A DNA stretch of 5,922 nt from NCBI GenBank assembly GCA_025455205.1, contig JALOMZ010000139.1, forward strand, positions 1-5,922, written 5' to 3'. Each line of letters begins with the position of its first letter. Position 1 is the stretch's first letter. Position numbers and translations under genes: made by a program. Shown piece by piece: positions 5,400 to 5,922 of this stretch. This DNA comes from Chitinophagaceae bacterium (GTDB lineage: Bacteria > Bacteroidota > Bacteroidia > Chitinophagales > Chitinophagaceae). The notes under the pieces are model-generated. The model had not been told where the DNA came from. It saw only the letters and a list, made by a program, of their open reading frames with translations, and ran no database searches.

Positions 5400-5922
5400 A
5401 TGAAACGCTTACTACCCATACTGATTGGATCTTTAGTTATGCTGATGGGCTGCAAGAAGGATGTCCGCGAGGACACCCAACTGAGGGTTTATATGGGCGA
5501 CGGTCTTCGTACAATCCCCTTTAATGCCGAGTCAGTAAACATTGATATTCAAGGTATTAAGATAAGGTATAAGGGTCCGTCGGGTGCCACCGGAATCAAC
5601 AGTACCAACAGTGAAGACTGGGTTTGGCTGAATACCAGACATGGCATTCATAACCTGGCTGAGTTGTTTTCCGGCAGCATACAACAGCTGGCTACCGGAC
5701 CTGTACCGGGCGCCACCATTCGGGAGATCCGGTTTTTTATCGGAAAAAATAATTTCATCCGGATGGAAGGCGTTAATATACCGATACAGCTACCAGCTGG
5801 CAGCGAATACGGGTTTTCCATAGCCCTGGATAAGGACCTGGCGGTACCTTTTGATTCGCTGACCATCGATATGAACACCGCCAAATCCGTTCAAATGTTG
5901 AGCGGACAAAAATTTGCACTCA
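5400..5922 (+). CDS. DUF4382 domain lipoprotein, 3' end beyond the window
   Basis: An open frame starts at the ATG at 5400 and stays open for 174 codons to the window edge, so only the N-terminal part is seen. Residues 1-18 are a lipoprotein signal: K2 and R3, a hydrophobic core, then LMGC with C18 as the lipidated cysteine, followed by KKD. The rest resembles the DUF4382 domain of Bacteroidota surface or periplasmic lipoproteins. It shows LRVYMGDG (28-35), VNIDIQGIKI (46-55), a Trp-x-x-Leu-Asn segment at W74-N78, GIHNLAEL (82-89), IREIRFFIGKNNFI (107-120) and an Ala-Lys-Ser segment near residue 160. That domain has no known activity. The gene starts 49 bases after the glycosidase stop. By hand count, 232 of 480 bases in 5401-5880 are G or C (48 percent), lower than the sampled stretches of lipA and the glycosidase gene. 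Confidence 0.85.
   Translation, partial: MKRLLPILIGSLVMLMGCKKDVREDTQLRVYMGDGLRTIPFNAESVNIDIQGIKIRYKGPSGATGINSTNSEDWVWLNTRHGIHNLAELFSGSIQQLATGPVPGATIREIRFFIGKNNFIRMEGVNIPIQLPAGSEYGFSIALDKDLAVPFDSLTIDMNTAKSVQMLSGQKFAL

Noticed and set aside
1..5922. CRISPR array, transposon, prophage, tRNA or toxin-antitoxin pair
   Set aside because: No direct repeat series, transposase, phage or toxin motifs, or tRNA-like fold was found; genes are conventional chromosomal families.

Overview
The window looks like ordinary chromosomal DNA from a member of the Bacteroidota, most likely near the Chitinophagaceae. This placement is inferred from protein flavour (Maf, DUF2851, an OsmC-like protein, a DUF4382 lipoprotein with a Cys-Lys-Lys-Asp start). 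It also rests on a Bacteroidota-type promoter (TTTG, 18 bases, TAnnTTTG) before lipA and on the lack of clear Shine-Dalgarno sequences before the starts. There are six complete genes and one cut by the right edge. I see no RNA gene, insertion sequence, CRISPR array or phage gene.

Layout: positions 16-606 encode a Maf nucleotide pyrophosphatase. Positions 668-1933 encode a DUF2851 protein. It converges, with only 7 bases between stops, on an OsmC-like gene on the minus strand (1941-2348). The OsmC-like gene is divergent from a secreted, probably outer-membrane, protein of unknown function (2394-3248). Both may use one palindromic -7 box. lipA (lipoyl synthase, 3303-4226) follows with its own promoter and a strong hairpin terminator, so it looks monocistronic. 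Next come a secreted phosphodiester-glycosidase-family protein (start near 4355, end 5350) and a DUF4382 lipoprotein that begins at 5400 and runs off the window.

The genes do not form one pathway. They are small housekeeping or stress units (nucleotide-pool cleaning, hydroperoxide handling, lipoate synthesis) beside cell-envelope proteins. I find no convincing new multi-gene system. The points most worth a second look are start-site corrections set by the promoter and terminator, a perfect inverted repeat over the glycosidase motif codons, the unexplained envelope protein before lipA, and the cysteine cluster of the DUF2851 protein.
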